Notes: generated by a model not told the origin, from the letters alone. A stretch of DNA of 64,000 nt from Maniola hyperantus (GCF_902806685.2 NC_048539.1:15044378-15108377), one strand, 5' to 3'; counted from the first letter of the stretch, positions 1-11,060 are shown. Numbers and translations: made by a program.

Positions 1-655
1 ACTACCTACTTTATTAAAACAGTCGGCGTCATCTAATTACTTTCCGGAATCAGTTTAAAAAATCGCAAAGGAGTTGGAAAGGTGTGCAGCTGGCGAGGTG
101 CTTAACCTGTGACGTCGCGTCCAACCGTATTATCGTTAAAATCGATCTCGGGAAAATGATAATGCGACAATGTACTACGTGTGTTAACTGTTCATACTCT
201 TGTTGACACTTCTATTCCGGAGTCTTCATTAAAACAGTGTACGTCATCTAATTACTTTCCGGAATCAGTTTTAAAAATCGCAAGGAGGTCGAAAATGTTA
301 ATGCGACAATGTACTAGGTGTGTTAACTGTTCATACTCTTGTTGACACTTCTATTCCGGAGTCTTCATTAAAACAGTGTACGTCATCTAATTACTTTCCG
401 GAATCAGTTTTAAAAATCGCAAGGAGGTCGAAAATGTTAATGCGACAATGTATACTCTTGTTGACACTTCTATTCCAGAGCCTTAGTTAAAACAGTAAGT
501 TATCTAATTACTTTCCGGAATCAGTTGCGAGCTTATCACACTTGTTGACACTTCTAAGTTCTATAGAAATCACGGAATCTTCATTAAAACTGCCTGTGTC
601 TATTTAATTACTTTACCAGTTACCAGGATCAGTTTGAAGAATCGCAAGAAGTTAC
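1..655. repeat. Irregular tandem repeat, about 139-bp unit
   Basis: Blocks sharing 'attaaaacag', 'tactttccggaatcagtt' and 'tgttgacacttctattcc' recur from the window edge to about 655. Two adjacent units (about 174-312 and 313-440) are almost identical and 139 bp apart; the outer units are shortened and diverged. No coding sense is visible. The array may continue left of the window. Confidence 0.75.
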
Positions 656-812
656 GACTTACGACGGTACCTGTGCACTTGACAAGGCGTTGAACCTCTG
701 ACGCCATACACAAACGAGATTGAGATAATCTCGTGTTTTTTCAAAGTGACAACCCACTTAGATTTTATTGTACACAATCTTTAAACGGTCTGAATGTACT
801 GCAATGTTTTTA

Positions 813-1036
813 GGGTTCCGTGCCTCAAAAGGAAAAAAACGGAACCCTTATAGGATCACTTTGTTGTCTGTCTGTCTGTCCGTCTGTCGTGTCTGTCAAG
901 AAAACCTATAGGGCACTTCCCATTGACCCAGAATTACGTCATAATAGCTATCTGCATGCAAAATTTCAGCCCGATCCGTTCAGTAGTTTGAGCTGTGCGT
1001 TGATAAATCAATCAGTCAGCTTTTCCTTTTAAGAAG
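813..1036 (-). repeat. Two fused dispersed-repeat fragments
   Basis: The left part is the tail of the 'ggttccg' family ('gggttccgtgcctcaaaa', TGTC runs), seen better at 8,441-8,853 and 61,896-62,332. At about 925 it joins the 'actactggacgg' family in reverse orientation ('agtagtttgagctgtgcgtt'). The short ORF here is only repeat sequence. Confidence 0.7.
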
Positions 1037-1078
1037 ATATTTATATTTAAAAGTTCTAAGTGAAATATATACAAACTA

Positions 1079-1286
1079 GCTTATGCTCGCGACTTCGTCC
1101 GCGTGGACTACACAAATTTCAAACCCCTATTTCACCCCCTTAGGGGTTGAATTTTCAAAAATCCTTTCTTAGCGGATGCTATTTGCTATTTGCATGCAAA
1201 ATTTCAGCCCGATCCGTCCAGTAGTTTGAGCTGTGCGTTGATAGATCAGTCAGTCAGTCACCCTTTCCTTTTATATATTTAGATAC
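1079..1286 (-). repeat. Dispersed repeat, 'actactggacgg' family
   Basis: Reads 'actagcttatgctcgcgac' at the left and ends near the TCAG-run. It is the reverse complement of the copies at 11,375-11,567 and 17,047-17,272. The 'agcataagctagt' tail resembles Helitron 3' ends, so this is probably a short non-autonomous element. Confidence 0.7.
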
Positions 1287-1735
1287 CGTGGGTCGCAATA
1301 TATAGTTTCGGATAGTTTCGCTAAATGAGAAGTTAAGAGGTACCTATATACTATACCTACCTGTAGAGTTATAGGTCAAAAGGTTTTCGTTCTGTGACTA
1401 ATTATATTGCTTGTCGATAATATGACTCATGTCAAGTTCAAGTGAAATCACATAATATTTTGCGCAAGGTTTTAGCTAGTTCCGACAAAGTGCCGTAGAG
1501 AAAGTGCATTACGGAAGACTCGTGTTTGTAACTCCGTGAAGTCCCACAATAATATTATATACCCATATTATTATGTAATTGTGATTGAAAATACATACAT
1601 TCAAATACACTTATTTCTTGGTTTAATTCGTCATAATATTGTACTGAATGATTGCACACTACGTAATAATATGTAGGTAACTATAGCTACGCAGAGTCTA
1701 CGGCATGTTGGTATCACACTAATAATATATTCTGA
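1287..1735. other. No recognisable feature
   Basis: AT-rich sequence with no long ORF, no repeat shared with the rest of the window and no RNA-like structure that I can see. Confidence 0.5.
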
Positions 1736-1947
1736 AGGCAAAAGTGCGTGCGTGCGTGCGTGCGTGTGTGCGTGTGTAATTACTCCTTCAAGCAAAAACT
1801 ATAGGACGGATTTGGCTGAAATTTGGAATGGACATAGTTTATACCCTAACTTAACACAAGCTACTTTTTATCCCGGAAAATCAAAGGGTTAGTGCGGAAT
1901 TAAAAACCTATATCCACGCGGACGAAGTTGCGGGTATCATCTAGTAA
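1736..1947 (+). repeat. Helitron-like dispersed repeat with GTGC microsatellite
   Basis: Starts with a run of 'gtgc' units (about 1,746-1,780), followed by a degraded form of the common 'tttatcccggaaaatcaaag ... acgcggacgaagttgcggg' repeat that ends 'atcatctagtaac'. The ending matches the other Helitron-like copies in the window. Confidence 0.65.
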
Positions 1948-3147
1948 CATAATATACCTAAGTAAATAATATTTAATTTAAAACATAGTACACCAATAAC
2001 AGCTAACATAGATAGAGACTAAAATATAATAAACTGCATAACTTTTTGACATTTTGTTGACATAAGTGGAACCTAGCGAAACGGCGCGGGCGCATGGCTC
2101 GTCGCGAAATGCAGTTACGTGTAAGTACCAACTAATAGCTTCCGCGTGCGAGCAGGAAACGAGTACTTTCCCTTTTGCCCGCGCGCAGCAGCCGACCGCA
2201 CCATGCATCACTATTACCCAACTAGACAAGTTAGCCATCTCCCAACTTCGCTATCATTCAAGTGACATGGCATTCCAACATTGACGGGTTATAATGCAGT
2301 TAACAAACTAATGAGGTTAAGTATTCACTGCTTCGCGATGCGTGGCAGCTGCAGTAAATAAGGATATCTTGCCTGGCGAAGGTTTAATGGAAAGGAAACA
2401 AGTAACAACGTCAAGGCAGCCTTAATTGCCGTGGGTCCTTCGGCAAGAGCTATTGTAACGAAAAGATATCAAATGTTATCATTGACCGTGTAATAACAAT
2501 GTTTGTCAGCCGTAACATCAAACCGTCGAATTTCAGACTGATTTGCATGAAATTATATTCGGTTTACCCCTTTCGTGCGAGTAGATTATGAATTATTTAT
2601 GATTGCAAAAAACTGGTTCTGATAACATCATAATAGGTCCGTAAAAGTAATGAAAGGATGGATGTTAAAGAATTGAATAGAAGCCAGTTTAAAAAGTTTT
2701 CTATGAGTTTTGAGGTGATTTGCCAAAGCAGCATAATTCAGACGCGAAGGCGCCTTCGGTTGACCTATATACCATTCACGGGCATTGACTCCATGCCGTG
2801 GTCTGAGTTCACCCGCAGCCGGTGGCCAGCTTTTTTTAGAATGAAATCATTAGCGGCTTTTTAACCTTTTTATTAAATAACTGTTTTTGCATGTCATCCA
2901 AAAAATAAATACTTTATGATTTAGTAAGCAAAATCTTAAGTTTTTTGTGTTTAATTTTTTAATTATGTTGATGTAATAAGTTATGTATTAGGAATTTTAG
3001 GACCTTAACTTCATTCACCTTTTAACTACAGAGGGAGTTGTTTTATTATTGTTGTCAGACAATCTATCGGTAGTTTACTTTGAAATCTTATTCCGATGTT
3101 AAGCTCACTTTTTTCGTTTATCAAAGCACAGCAAAATACAATTTTAA
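1948..3147. other. No recognisable gene; one GC-richer patch
   Basis: Overlapping short ORFs on both strands at 1,978-2,284 fall in a GC-richer patch (2,070-2,230) but show no family motif and no splice context that I trust. The rest is AT-rich with nothing recognisable. Confidence 0.4.
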
Positions 3148-3292
3148 TCTATACTAATCAATATTATAAATGCAAGTCTGTTCATGCCCATCCGTTAAAC
3201 CAATTTTGAGGAAATTTGGTACATAGGTAGCTAGGACAGAGGCTACTTTTATCCCGGAAAATCAAAGAGTTCACATCAAGTCGCAGACAGTC
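3148..3292 (+). repeat. Helitron-like repeat fragment (5' part)
   Basis: Starts 'atactaatcaatattataaa' and runs through 'tttatcccggaaaatcaaag', the head and middle of the family whose fuller copies are at 7,772-7,985 and 22,205-22,427. The tail is missing. Confidence 0.65.
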
Positions 3293-3721
3293 ACAGAACT
3301 ACTGATATCTACAGTTACTCTACTACAGTTCCGATCCGTAACTTTCCAATATATTAGGTATTATGATTAAAAAATAATATTTCTTTATTATTTTCCGCAG
3401 GCTGTTATGTTGACGACGCATATGGCGGATTCTTAAACGTATTCAGAAAAGTCCAGCAATAAAAATGCCGTGACGATCGACCAGTGCGGAGTTCACGATC
3501 GGGCGCTGACCCCCGAAACTGGGGCGAGCCTTCAGCCTAGTCTGGAGGCCTGAACATTTTTCACTAAAAATCTTTTTTGACAGCACACTTTTTACTACCA
3601 GTAACACCGTTTTAATGATGTCGAAAATATTTTCACTTCTTATAGCGCACATTAGCCTACATTTCATGTAACGTGAAGGTTCTCCGCCATTACCTACGAT
3701 AATCACTACCCCTATCACTAC
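3293..3721. other. No recognisable feature
   Basis: Nothing convincing. A 91-codon minus-strand ORF (3,443-3,718) has no recognisable motif and is probably chance. Confidence 0.4.
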
Positions 3722-3860
3722 CCCTATTATAAATGTGAAAGTGTGTTTGTTTGTTGATTTGTTGGTTTGTTGGTTTATTGGTTTGTTGGTTTGTTAGTTT
3801 GTCCTTCAATCACGTCTCAACGGAGCAACGGATCGACGTGATTTTTTGCGTGCGTCGATA
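3722..3860 (+). repeat. Dispersed repeat, 'ttcaatcacgtc' family
   Basis: Starts 'tattataaatgtgaaagtgt', passes through TTTG/TTGG runs and continues 'gtccttcaatcacgtc ... gatcgacgtgattttttgc'. Related sequence occurs at 48,985-49,112 and, reversed, at 29,203-29,370. Confidence 0.65.
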
Positions 3861-4191
3861 GATCAGTCAATTACCAGTATATTCAGATTAGTAAAAATAT
3901 TGTCGTGTGCATTAAGAAAATGCACAAATAACCAAAAGAAAATGAATGGATTACGTAATACGTATCTCGTGCAAGTATTCTATTATTTGATTTCTAATTA
4001 TTTCTATTTTCGAGAATGGATTTCATACGCCATCTTGTTTCCTTTCCGCACTTATACGTTTTCCTTTTCGAACTTAGACGTAGCCGTCCACAGATACTAT
4101 TAAAAATCATTGTTAATTACTAAGAATGGAAAGGTGTAGTCCTAAAAATTCGTAACAAGCTCAAAGGTGATACAAATATACGGATTATAAG
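3861..4191. other. No recognisable feature
   Basis: AT-rich sequence with an 85-codon ORF that shows no family resemblance. I assign nothing here. Confidence 0.4.
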
Positions 4192-4337
4192 CAGTGGCGT
4201 GCACAGCGTTTGAAGCCTGGGTAAGCATTAGTTTGGTAGGAACCCGTTCAATGGCAAGTTATAATGAAAAATATGCATTGAGCTATTACAACTGGAGTAA
4301 GCAATGATTTCATGCCTCTATGACCTGCACGCCACTG
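4192..4337. mobile_element. hAT-type MITE with 8-bp target duplication
   Basis: A 146-bp element with inverted ends 'cagtggcgtgcac' and 'gtgcaggc...gccactg', flanked on both sides by 'attataag', an 8-bp direct repeat typical of hAT superfamily insertion. It has no coding capacity. A longer relative lies at 40,355-40,684. Confidence 0.8.
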
Positions 4338-4366
4338 ATTATAAGTATTTTGTTTGAAACTAGGTA

Positions 4367-4553
4367 CAGTAAGCGGCAGAAGGTAATGTACATCGGCCTT
4401 TAGAAAGTAATGTACATTTCGGCTTTGTAGAGCGTTGTCTCTGTCACTCATACCTATATGACGTTTTGTCGATCTCAACGACAGGGACAGCGCTCTACAA
4501 GTCTGCTATCTCGTTCTAAAGGTCGATGTACATTATTTTCGGCTGCGTACTGT
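4367..4553. mobile_element. Foldback MITE
   Basis: The left arm 'acagtaagcggcagaa ... gtaatgtacatcggccttta' is matched in inverse at the right by 'taaaggtcgatgtacatta ... cggctgcgtactgt'. The arms cover most of the element, so single-stranded DNA would fold into a hairpin. Confidence 0.7.
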
Positions 4554-4785
4554 ATTACGATATTAAAGATAAGTCAAATACGAGTACATTTTCGGATTGA
4601 TTTCCATGACGCAGTGTTAATAACTGTTACGAGGCTTTGTTATCTCACTACTCGCATCAGAAAAAAAACGAATGGAAATTGTAACGCATACTTATTACGG
4701 AAACACGAGAATTATTGCTTATGAGGTAGTGCATGAAAGGCGCACTTGGAACTAAACAATATTTGCGATAACATAGTAACAATAT

Positions 4786-5460
4786 GAACTAAGAGCCAGC
4801 GCGTGCCAGACCTTCGTTATTTTATAAAAGCTGAAAGTTTATCTGTATACCCCAACACAGCGAGGATCGATCAGCTACTATGAAGTTTGGATCATGGTGG
4901 CTTTGGGAGATGACAGGTAATAAACGTGTAAAAAAATAACGTCAAAGAATACTTTGACGTAATTAAGTTAACTTAATAAAGTCTAGTTTTTTTATATTTT
5001 CATCGGAATAGTATAAGAAATCACGTCATGCATTGCCAGACAATTAGTGCTATGGCAACACCCTGCCAGACGCCCTTAACTTGAAGTCGTCCTAATAGAA
5101 CGCCAAATACACGATCATCGCGCGAATGCCAATTAGGACACCTATATTCGACATCAGTTTGTTTGATCGGACGTTCGTACGAGTAAAATTCGCGCGAACT
5201 TGCGATTGCTGCCACGGTACTAAATGTCTGGCAATTGCATGACGTGATTTCTAATACCATTCCGAAGAAAATATAAACAAAATAGACTTTATACTTCGAC
5301 GTAAGATTTTTTTACACCTTTATTACCTGGTATCTTCGAAAGCCACCACAACCCACACTTCATAGTCGCTGGTCGTTCCTCCCTATGTTGGGGACAATAC
5401 GCAGAGAAACGTTCAGCTTTTCTAAAATAACGAAGGCCTGGCACGCGCTGGCTCTCTCTC
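4786..5460. mobile_element. Large foldback element, arms about 240 bp
   Basis: The left end 'gagccagcgcgtgccagac' is inverted at the right end ('gtctggcacgcgctggctc'-like). The inversion continues inward through 'ttattttataaaagctgaaa', the 'catcatggtggctttggga' region and the 'aatcacgtcatgcattgcca' region. Shorter members of the same family lie at 39,184-39,456 and 46,474-46,735. No transposase is present. Confidence 0.8.
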
Positions 5461-5897
5461 TCTTATACTTGTGGTATCGAGGCCGCGGACCTTAGAGATT
5501 AACTAAGGAAATCGTTAACCTAGTAATTCCGTCACTTCATTGTACGAGTAAGTACAATTTATTGTTACGTTCAAAGCGCTTGTGGAATTAGAAATATGTG
5601 TCTTTTGTGTTACCGTTATTTTAAGTTGATTGATTGTCAGTAGACACGCACTTTACATATTGTATAAAATACCGCCTAGAGTTGCTTTGGCAAACTAAAA
5701 TAGGTTTTATATTATTGACACGTTTGCTCTTGAATTCGGTGATACGTACAATAGTATACATAGTACAATACTATTGTACTATTGTACGTTGTATTAGCTC
5801 AACGGCTTAATAAGCCTAGCCATCGCGCTTGGACATGTAATAGCGTCCATGGCAATGACTTGAACTATATGTATCTTTTTTGTAAATATTAATGTTC
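5461..5897. other. No gene; short palindrome at about 5,748-5,791
   Basis: Otherwise featureless. Around 5,748-5,791, 'gtacaatagtatac' and its inverse form a short AT-rich palindrome. Confidence 0.5.
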
Positions 5898-6060
5898 AGT
5901 GGTAAGTTCTAATCTAAATCAGCCTGTACTGTTCCACGTCTGGGCAAAGGCCTCCCTCAAATCCTACTACCATTTCCTATTCCGTGCCTCTTCAGGCCAC
6001 GTAACTTATCTAATTCATCACGCCAACGTCGCCTCGGCCTACCACGCTGGCGTTGTGACT
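5898..6060 (+). repeat. Dispersed lepidopteran repeat fragment
   Basis: The text 'tctgggcaaaggcctccctc' followed by 'ccatttcctattccgtgcc' is a form I recognise as scattered through lepidopteran genomes, usually at LINE or SINE ends. Only one copy is in the window, so the family call rests on memory. Confidence 0.5.
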
Positions 6061-7254
6061 CTGGTAAGTTATGGTAATAATATTTATTATGTTTTTATAT
6101 TTAAGACCATAATATCTTTGCATATTCGCCATAAATATTATTGTGCTCAATAAATAAAACAGATTTCAAAGAAATTCAAAAAGCTGCAGCAATAGTCCCT
6201 TATTAAGATAATATACATATCTGTGCAAATTTCCCATAAAACACACAATAAACTGAATAGATATATGAATGTACAAAATATGTACACAAATTAAGTAGGT
6301 ACATATATGTATAAATAAATGCAAAAAGATAAGTTTACTTGTACTAAATTTACTAGAACTTTGATCTCCGTTGAAAATTACCGACATAAAATGATAAGGG
6401 CAGCAGTAGGAAGTGTTTATGTTTATATGAAGATAGGTATGTTTATATGAAGACACAATATAAGTATTGCAATGATAGAACGTCGCACGTCGCGATGGTA
6501 CGGTGATTGATTGACATTTACATGTTCATGGTAGATTAGTATTGAAATAGAGTAAGTATAACTCATAAGTTGGTTAGCCGCTACGAGGAACATTGCTAAT
6601 CTAACTGACCTATATTATGTGGGTGAAAGACCTCGTAAACTACTGCCGCCAGTGCATTATTCCCGCTACAGTACTCACGGTGCACATAACACGCCATTAT
6701 GGTCTTTATTACCCCCACAAATAAAACTACAATAGCCTGCGCAAGCCACGTAATGCGTTTCACGGAATCATTTTGTTTAAAGCTCATTTATAGCACAAAT
6801 AATATCTAAAACGAGAGCACGCAACGGCATCAATGGGTTCAATTTCACTTTTGCGTATCCTATGTAATAAATTGACACGAAACATGATAAGTAGATAATT
6901 TGGTATTCTTGTATGGTATGTAGTTATAGAGGAATTAGGTTAGATTTTGTTTTGTAATCTGTTTTGGTCGCCTAATAATTAATATTTAATCGATTATTAA
7001 TTATGGAAAAAACATGGATTTAGCAAGTGAAAATTCTTATTACGGGTTACGAGTTTTTATTAGTTCTGTGGGAAAAACTAACTGTCATATCAACGTACTA
7101 CGGACTACCAGAGTGAATTATAGTGAGGGAACTCTCAGTTTGATCCTGAATCGACGATAATATGTCAAATATTAGGCTATGGTGACGTGAACTGTGGTAT
7201 TACTCAAACCTGATGGTTGCTTGTATATTCTCACTAAGACACTAAGAAATCATC
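6061..7254. other. No recognisable feature
   Basis: AT-rich. Short ORFs at 6,166-6,456 and 6,596-6,787 on the minus strand have no motif and no splice context. Nothing is assigned. Confidence 0.45.
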
Positions 7255-7338
7255 ATCATGATCAACAACAACCGATAGAATCCAAACTCCACAGCTGGGC
7301 ATAAAGTCTCTTGTAGGGACTTCCAATGTATTTTAAGG
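7255..7338 (-). repeat. LINE/SINE tail fragment
   Basis: 'catcatcatgatcaacaaca' and 'cacagctgggcataaagtct' match the widespread ending in which a (GAT)n tail adjoins 'ccagcagtggacgtctattg', seen in plus orientation at 9,535-9,835 and 18,445-18,582. Confidence 0.55.
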
Positions 7339-7572
7339 TAGCTATGTATAGATACCTACCAACAGATTTTGGTTTGTAAGAAAAATTTCCTGAGTTAAAA
7401 CTTTTGGTAGTGATGAGTCAAATGAGTGAGTTCACTTTAATATAGATCATACAGTGAGGGTAATGGCCTATGTTCATTGCGATACGAGGGGGCGTGTGTC
7501 AAGTCAACACACTTTTTACCTAAATTTGCTATTTTACACGTGTAATGTATTTTTAGTCGACTGCCCAAAAAA

Positions 7573-7628
7573 ACATCGGTCAAGTGCGAGTGGGACTCGC
7601 ACATGAAGGGTTCCGTACTATCGTACAA
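7573..7628 (+). repeat. Head fragment of 'ggttccg' family
   Basis: 'cggtcaagtgcgagtggga' through 'aagggttccgtac' is the first 50 bp of the family seen complete at 61,896-62,332. Confidence 0.65.
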
Positions 7629-7771
7629 AAAATTCCTTTTTTTAATTTTTTTAAAATTTTCATGGTGGTTTCTTTCTAAAGGAGAGTGGGACTTCTAGGC
7701 CTGATGTTAACAATTGAAATATAGGATGATACAGTGCAAACCGCAATCGGGTTATTCGAAAACTTTTTAAA

Positions 7772-7985
7772 TCCATACTAATATTATAAATGTGAAAGTG
7801 TGTCTGTCTGTCTGTCTGCTAGCTTTTCACGGCTCAACCGATTTTGACGAAATTTGGTACAGAGATAGCTTGCATCCCGGGGAAGGACATAGGCTACTTT
7901 TTAACTTTTTAACTTATTGAACAGTTCCCACAGGATTTTTAGAAACCTAAATCCACGCGTACGAAGTCGCGGGCATCACCTAGTT
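7772..7985 (+). mobile_element. Helitron-like short element (Lep1-like)
   Basis: A full-length copy: starts 'atccatactaatattataaa', has TGTC runs, 'ccgattttgacgaaatttgg', 'cttgcatcccggggaaggac', 'aatccacgcgtacgaagtcg', and ends 'gcatcacctagt'. The short hairpin and CTAG-type 3' end fit non-autonomous lepidopteran Helitrons. No protein is encoded. The family name is from memory. Confidence 0.65.
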
Positions 7986-8440
7986 TGTTATATTTGTTCT
8001 TATTTTGTAGTTTACTAGCCTCTGCGTGCGACTTCGACTGCCTTAGTATAATTTCAATAAAAAACATTGTTTTTCCGGGATGAAAATAGCCTAGATTTAG
8101 ATTCCTTACACATAAGTCCTATGCCTACGTTTCCGTCAAAATCGGTGCAGTATCCGAAGCAACTTAGGTGACTGATATTACAAGGAGTATCTAATCTAGG
8201 CAGCTTTATATCACGGAAACGGCCTTACGGGAAAACAGTTATTCCTCGTAGACAAAGTCGTGCGCATCTGCTAGTTATAATTAATTTAAAAGTTAAATAG
8301 AAACTTACATTGTTATTTGTAGGCCGCGTAGGTATCTGTTCAGCCTTTTTCCTTCATCTCTACTGGTGGGAAGCGAAGACAAGACGGTCTGGCTGCTGTG
8401 GAAATGGAAGAAACATATCATAGGTACTTAGAATTACAAA
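7986..8440 (-). repeat. Degraded Helitron-like sequence
   Basis: From about 8,018, 'actagcctctgcgtgcgact', 'ttttccgggatgaaaatagc' and 'tttccgtcaaaatcggt' are decayed matches to the Helitron-like family in reverse. A further 'gcgcatctgctagtta' end lies near 8,275. The remainder (8,285-8,440) shows nothing. Confidence 0.5.
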
Positions 8441-8853
8441 AACCAGCCAAGTGCGAGTCAGACTCGCGCACCGAGGGTTCCGTATTACAGTCGTATTTTT
8501 TCGATATTTTGCACGAAAAATCAAAAACTATTATGCATAAAATAAATGAAAATCTGTTTTAGAATTCACAGGTAAATCTCTTCCATATGATAGCCCACTT
8601 GGTATAGTAATCTTACTTTGAAAGTTGAAAATACTAATTTATTTTTTCATGAACACATTTTAATTTTCTTTTGTGATGTAACCATCGTTTTCGGATTTAT
8701 TCCTTTACGTTACGTGTGCTATAAAATCTACCTACCTACCAAATCACCCTATAGGTTTTTTTGGCAGACACGACGGACAGATGGCCAGACAGACAGACAA
8801 CAAAGTGATCCTATAAGGGTTCCTTTTTACCGTTTGAGGTACGGAACACTAAA
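8441..8853 (+). mobile_element. Non-autonomous repeat, 'ggttccg' family
   Basis: A near-complete copy of a family of about 430 bp: head 'aaccagccaagtgcgagtca', 'gagggttccgtattac', then 'tattttttcgatattttgca', and tail 'gtgatcctataagggttcc ... gaggtacggaacactaaaaa'. The ends carry inverted 'gggttccgta/tacggaac' words. Related copies in the window lie at 8,899-9,275, 13,040-13,443, 14,877-15,110 and 61,896-62,332. Confidence 0.75.
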
Positions 8854-8898
8854 AACCTCTTGGGTACAGGGAGTTTCAGTTACATATATTTCTTACTA

Positions 8899-9275
8899 AC
8901 TGTCTGTCTGTCTGTCTGTCTGTCAAGAAACCTACAGGGTACTTCCCGTTGACCTAGAATCATGAAATTTGGCAGGTAGGTGGGTCATATAGCTGGCATT
9001 AGGGGGAAAATCTGAAAACCGTGAATTTGTGGTTACATCACACAAAATAAATTAAATTGTGATCATGAACCAAAAATTAGTATTTTCAATTTCCAAGTAA
9101 GATAACTATATGAAGTGGGGTATGAAAGGGCTTCACTTGTGCATTCTAAAACAGAATTTTATTTATTTTTATGCATCATGGTTTTTGAATTATCGTGCAA
9201 AATGTCGAAAAAATACGACTGTAGCACGGAACCATCGCTGCGCGAGCCTGACTCGCACTTGGCCGGTTTTTTTTG
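8899..9275 (-). mobile_element. Non-autonomous repeat, 'ggttccg' family, inverted
   Basis: Opposite orientation to its neighbour at 8,441-8,853. It starts with the TGTC run and 'caagaaacctacagggtac', and ends 'gcgagcctgactcgcacttg' plus 'gccggtttttttt'. It lacks the last stretch of the family ('cctataagggttccg'). The two copies together could form a long imperfect hairpin. Confidence 0.75.
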
Positions 9276-9534
9276 TCAAAATATTACTTTACAGTTAGAT
9301 CTTTATTTGCAATAAATACCTATATTTATTTTTATTTTATACCTAGATATTGTAAGCACATTTAATTACAATAAAGTCAAAGTCAAATGATTTATTCAAA
9401 ATAGGTAATAAATTACTCTTATTGATGGTCTGGTATGGTGTTAGATTTAAGAAAATTTAAGAAAAATAGAAGAAACGTCCTGAAATACAATTAATATATT
9501 ATGTTGGTACAGGCTCTACTGGAGTCAACAGCAG
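9276..9534. other. No recognisable feature
   Basis: AT-rich spacer between two repeats with no feature visible. Confidence 0.4.
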
Positions 9535-9838
9535 CTACGGCAAGTCCGAGCTGCATAACCGTTACATAACTCATACAAGAATATTCAGTTACCGACTCGA
9601 TAACACACACATAGTTCGTACAACCGACAGACGTTGGGGTCCCAAGGTGCTGGAATAGCGACCTCGCACCGGAAGACGCAGCGTTGGAAGACCCCCACTA
9701 GGTGGACGGAGGACATCAGACGAGTCGTAGGGAGCCGCTGGATTCAGGCGGTGCAAGACCGTGGCGTGTGGAACTCTATACAAGAGACCTATGTCCAGCA
9801 GTGGACGTCTATTGGTTGATGATGATGACTCGATAAAC
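9535..9838 (+). pseudogene. LINE reverse-transcriptase C-terminal relic
   Basis: The plus strand encodes the familiar end of a non-LTR retrotransposon protein: pieces reading RRWG, 'TPTRWTEDIRRVVGSRW', 'QAVQDRGVWNS' and 'YVQQWTSIG', then TGATGATGATG. The 5' part is absent and the frame is not open upstream. It is a dead, 5'-truncated copy. Shorter relatives lie at 18,445, 20,735, 22,018 and 24,056. Confidence 0.75.
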
Positions 9839-9871
9839 ACAGACTTTGATAACTACAGCAGGGTGGAAAGT

Positions 9872-10165
9872 TCATCAACATCATCATGATCAACCCATCG
9901 CCGGCTCACTAACAGAGCGTGAGTCTCCTCTGAGAGAGAAGGGTTTTGGCCATAGTCTACCACGCTGGCCATTTGCGGATTGGTAGACTTCACACACCTT
10001 TGAGAATATTATGGAGAACTCTCAGGCATGCAGGTTTCCTCACGATGTTTTCCTTCACCGTTAAAGCAAGTGATATTTTTTTTTAAAACGCACAAAACTC
10101 CGAAAAGTTAGAGGCGCTTGCCCGGGATTGAACTCCCTGACCTCCGATTAGAAGGCGGACGTCCT
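9872..10165 (-). mobile_element. tRNA-derived SINE
   Basis: Read on the minus strand, a tRNA-like head lies near 10,165-10,100: an anticodon-arm-like 'ccgccttctaatcgg', then a B-box 'gggagttcaatcccgggc'. The body runs through 'gtgtgtgaagtctaccaatc' to a 'catgatgatgttgat' tail. The head lacks its first part (A box), so this is not a tRNA gene. Tail-side copies lie at 13,478-13,656 and 61,508-61,668. Confidence 0.7.
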
Positions 10166-10195
10166 ACTAACACTCGCACTTGGCCGGTTTTTTCC

Positions 10196-10599
10196 TTTTC
10201 CATGTCTTTATACGTATTTTATTAGAAGAAGAAATTTAAACAAACAACAGTTATAGGTACCTAGTTTTGAATTTTTCAGCACCTGTAAAACACTGAACTT
10301 GTGTTCAAGAATCTGGTTACACGATTAATCCGTATTTCATAGGAAAAGCCTACCTGAAAAACGTCTCAGATATCTACTGCTATTTAATATAGTATCGAAA
10401 CTTATGTGTAATGTTGGATTTATGAGTAAAGTGAATATTGACCTGAAGTTTCTAGTAATCCAAAACTGTCGTCAGCATCACCAAATAGATCCTTCACAAC
10501 AACAATCCTCTTTAGTAAGTCACTCTGCACTATCGTACACATAAACGTTCACAATCCACTGAAAATTGACAGAATATCACCATGAAAATCAGAAATCAC
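10196..10599. other. No recognisable feature
   Basis: AT-rich with nothing recognisable. A stub of the 'ggttccg' family ('cactcgcacttggccggttt') sits just before it at 10,171-10,192. Confidence 0.4.
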
Positions 10600-11060
10600 G
10601 TCGTTAGTTCATCCGAGCGACGTGCCATGCGTACCAGGGATGGATAAACATGGGAGGTGTCGGCGACTCGGAACAATACAAGAGCGGCGTGCGACGCAAG
10701 ACAGCAACGAGCGCACGGCGCGCCGGCAGAGCGGTGACTGACCGGCCCACTGCCGCACCACCCCGCCTGGATCATTCCTTCGGGACCCTTCCGCCGGGAA
10801 TCGGACCCTCAACAACCGCTTTCCTCACGCGAACCCTGCTCACGTGCTCTCTCGGCTCCATGACTCATGTTCTCAACAGGTTCCGCTCTTCATTCCACCA
10901 TTCCTCGGTGCATCTCCGCAAATTACTGTCGCAGTGTCTTTGACCTTTTCGCGCCTACTCTGTGACAATGCGGCGAACGTCAATATTTACGTTCACGTTC
11001 GCTATAATTATTGTGATGATTGCAACTGTTCACGTGAGAGCGCCCAAATGAAGGGAGTTA
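10600..11060. other. GC-rich unique island, possible promoter or first exon
   Basis: This stretch stands out by base composition and is not shared with any repeat in the window. Both strands have modest ORFs (97 codons plus, 68 codons minus) with no recognisable family, which is expected in GC-rich DNA. It could be a CpG-rich promoter with an untranslated first exon. No coding call is made. Confidence 0.3.

Noticed and set aside
10650..10943. 97-codon plus ORF as a gene
   Set aside because: Both strands are open in this GC-rich patch, there is no recognisable domain and no splice context. Kept only as a possible regulatory or untranslated region.
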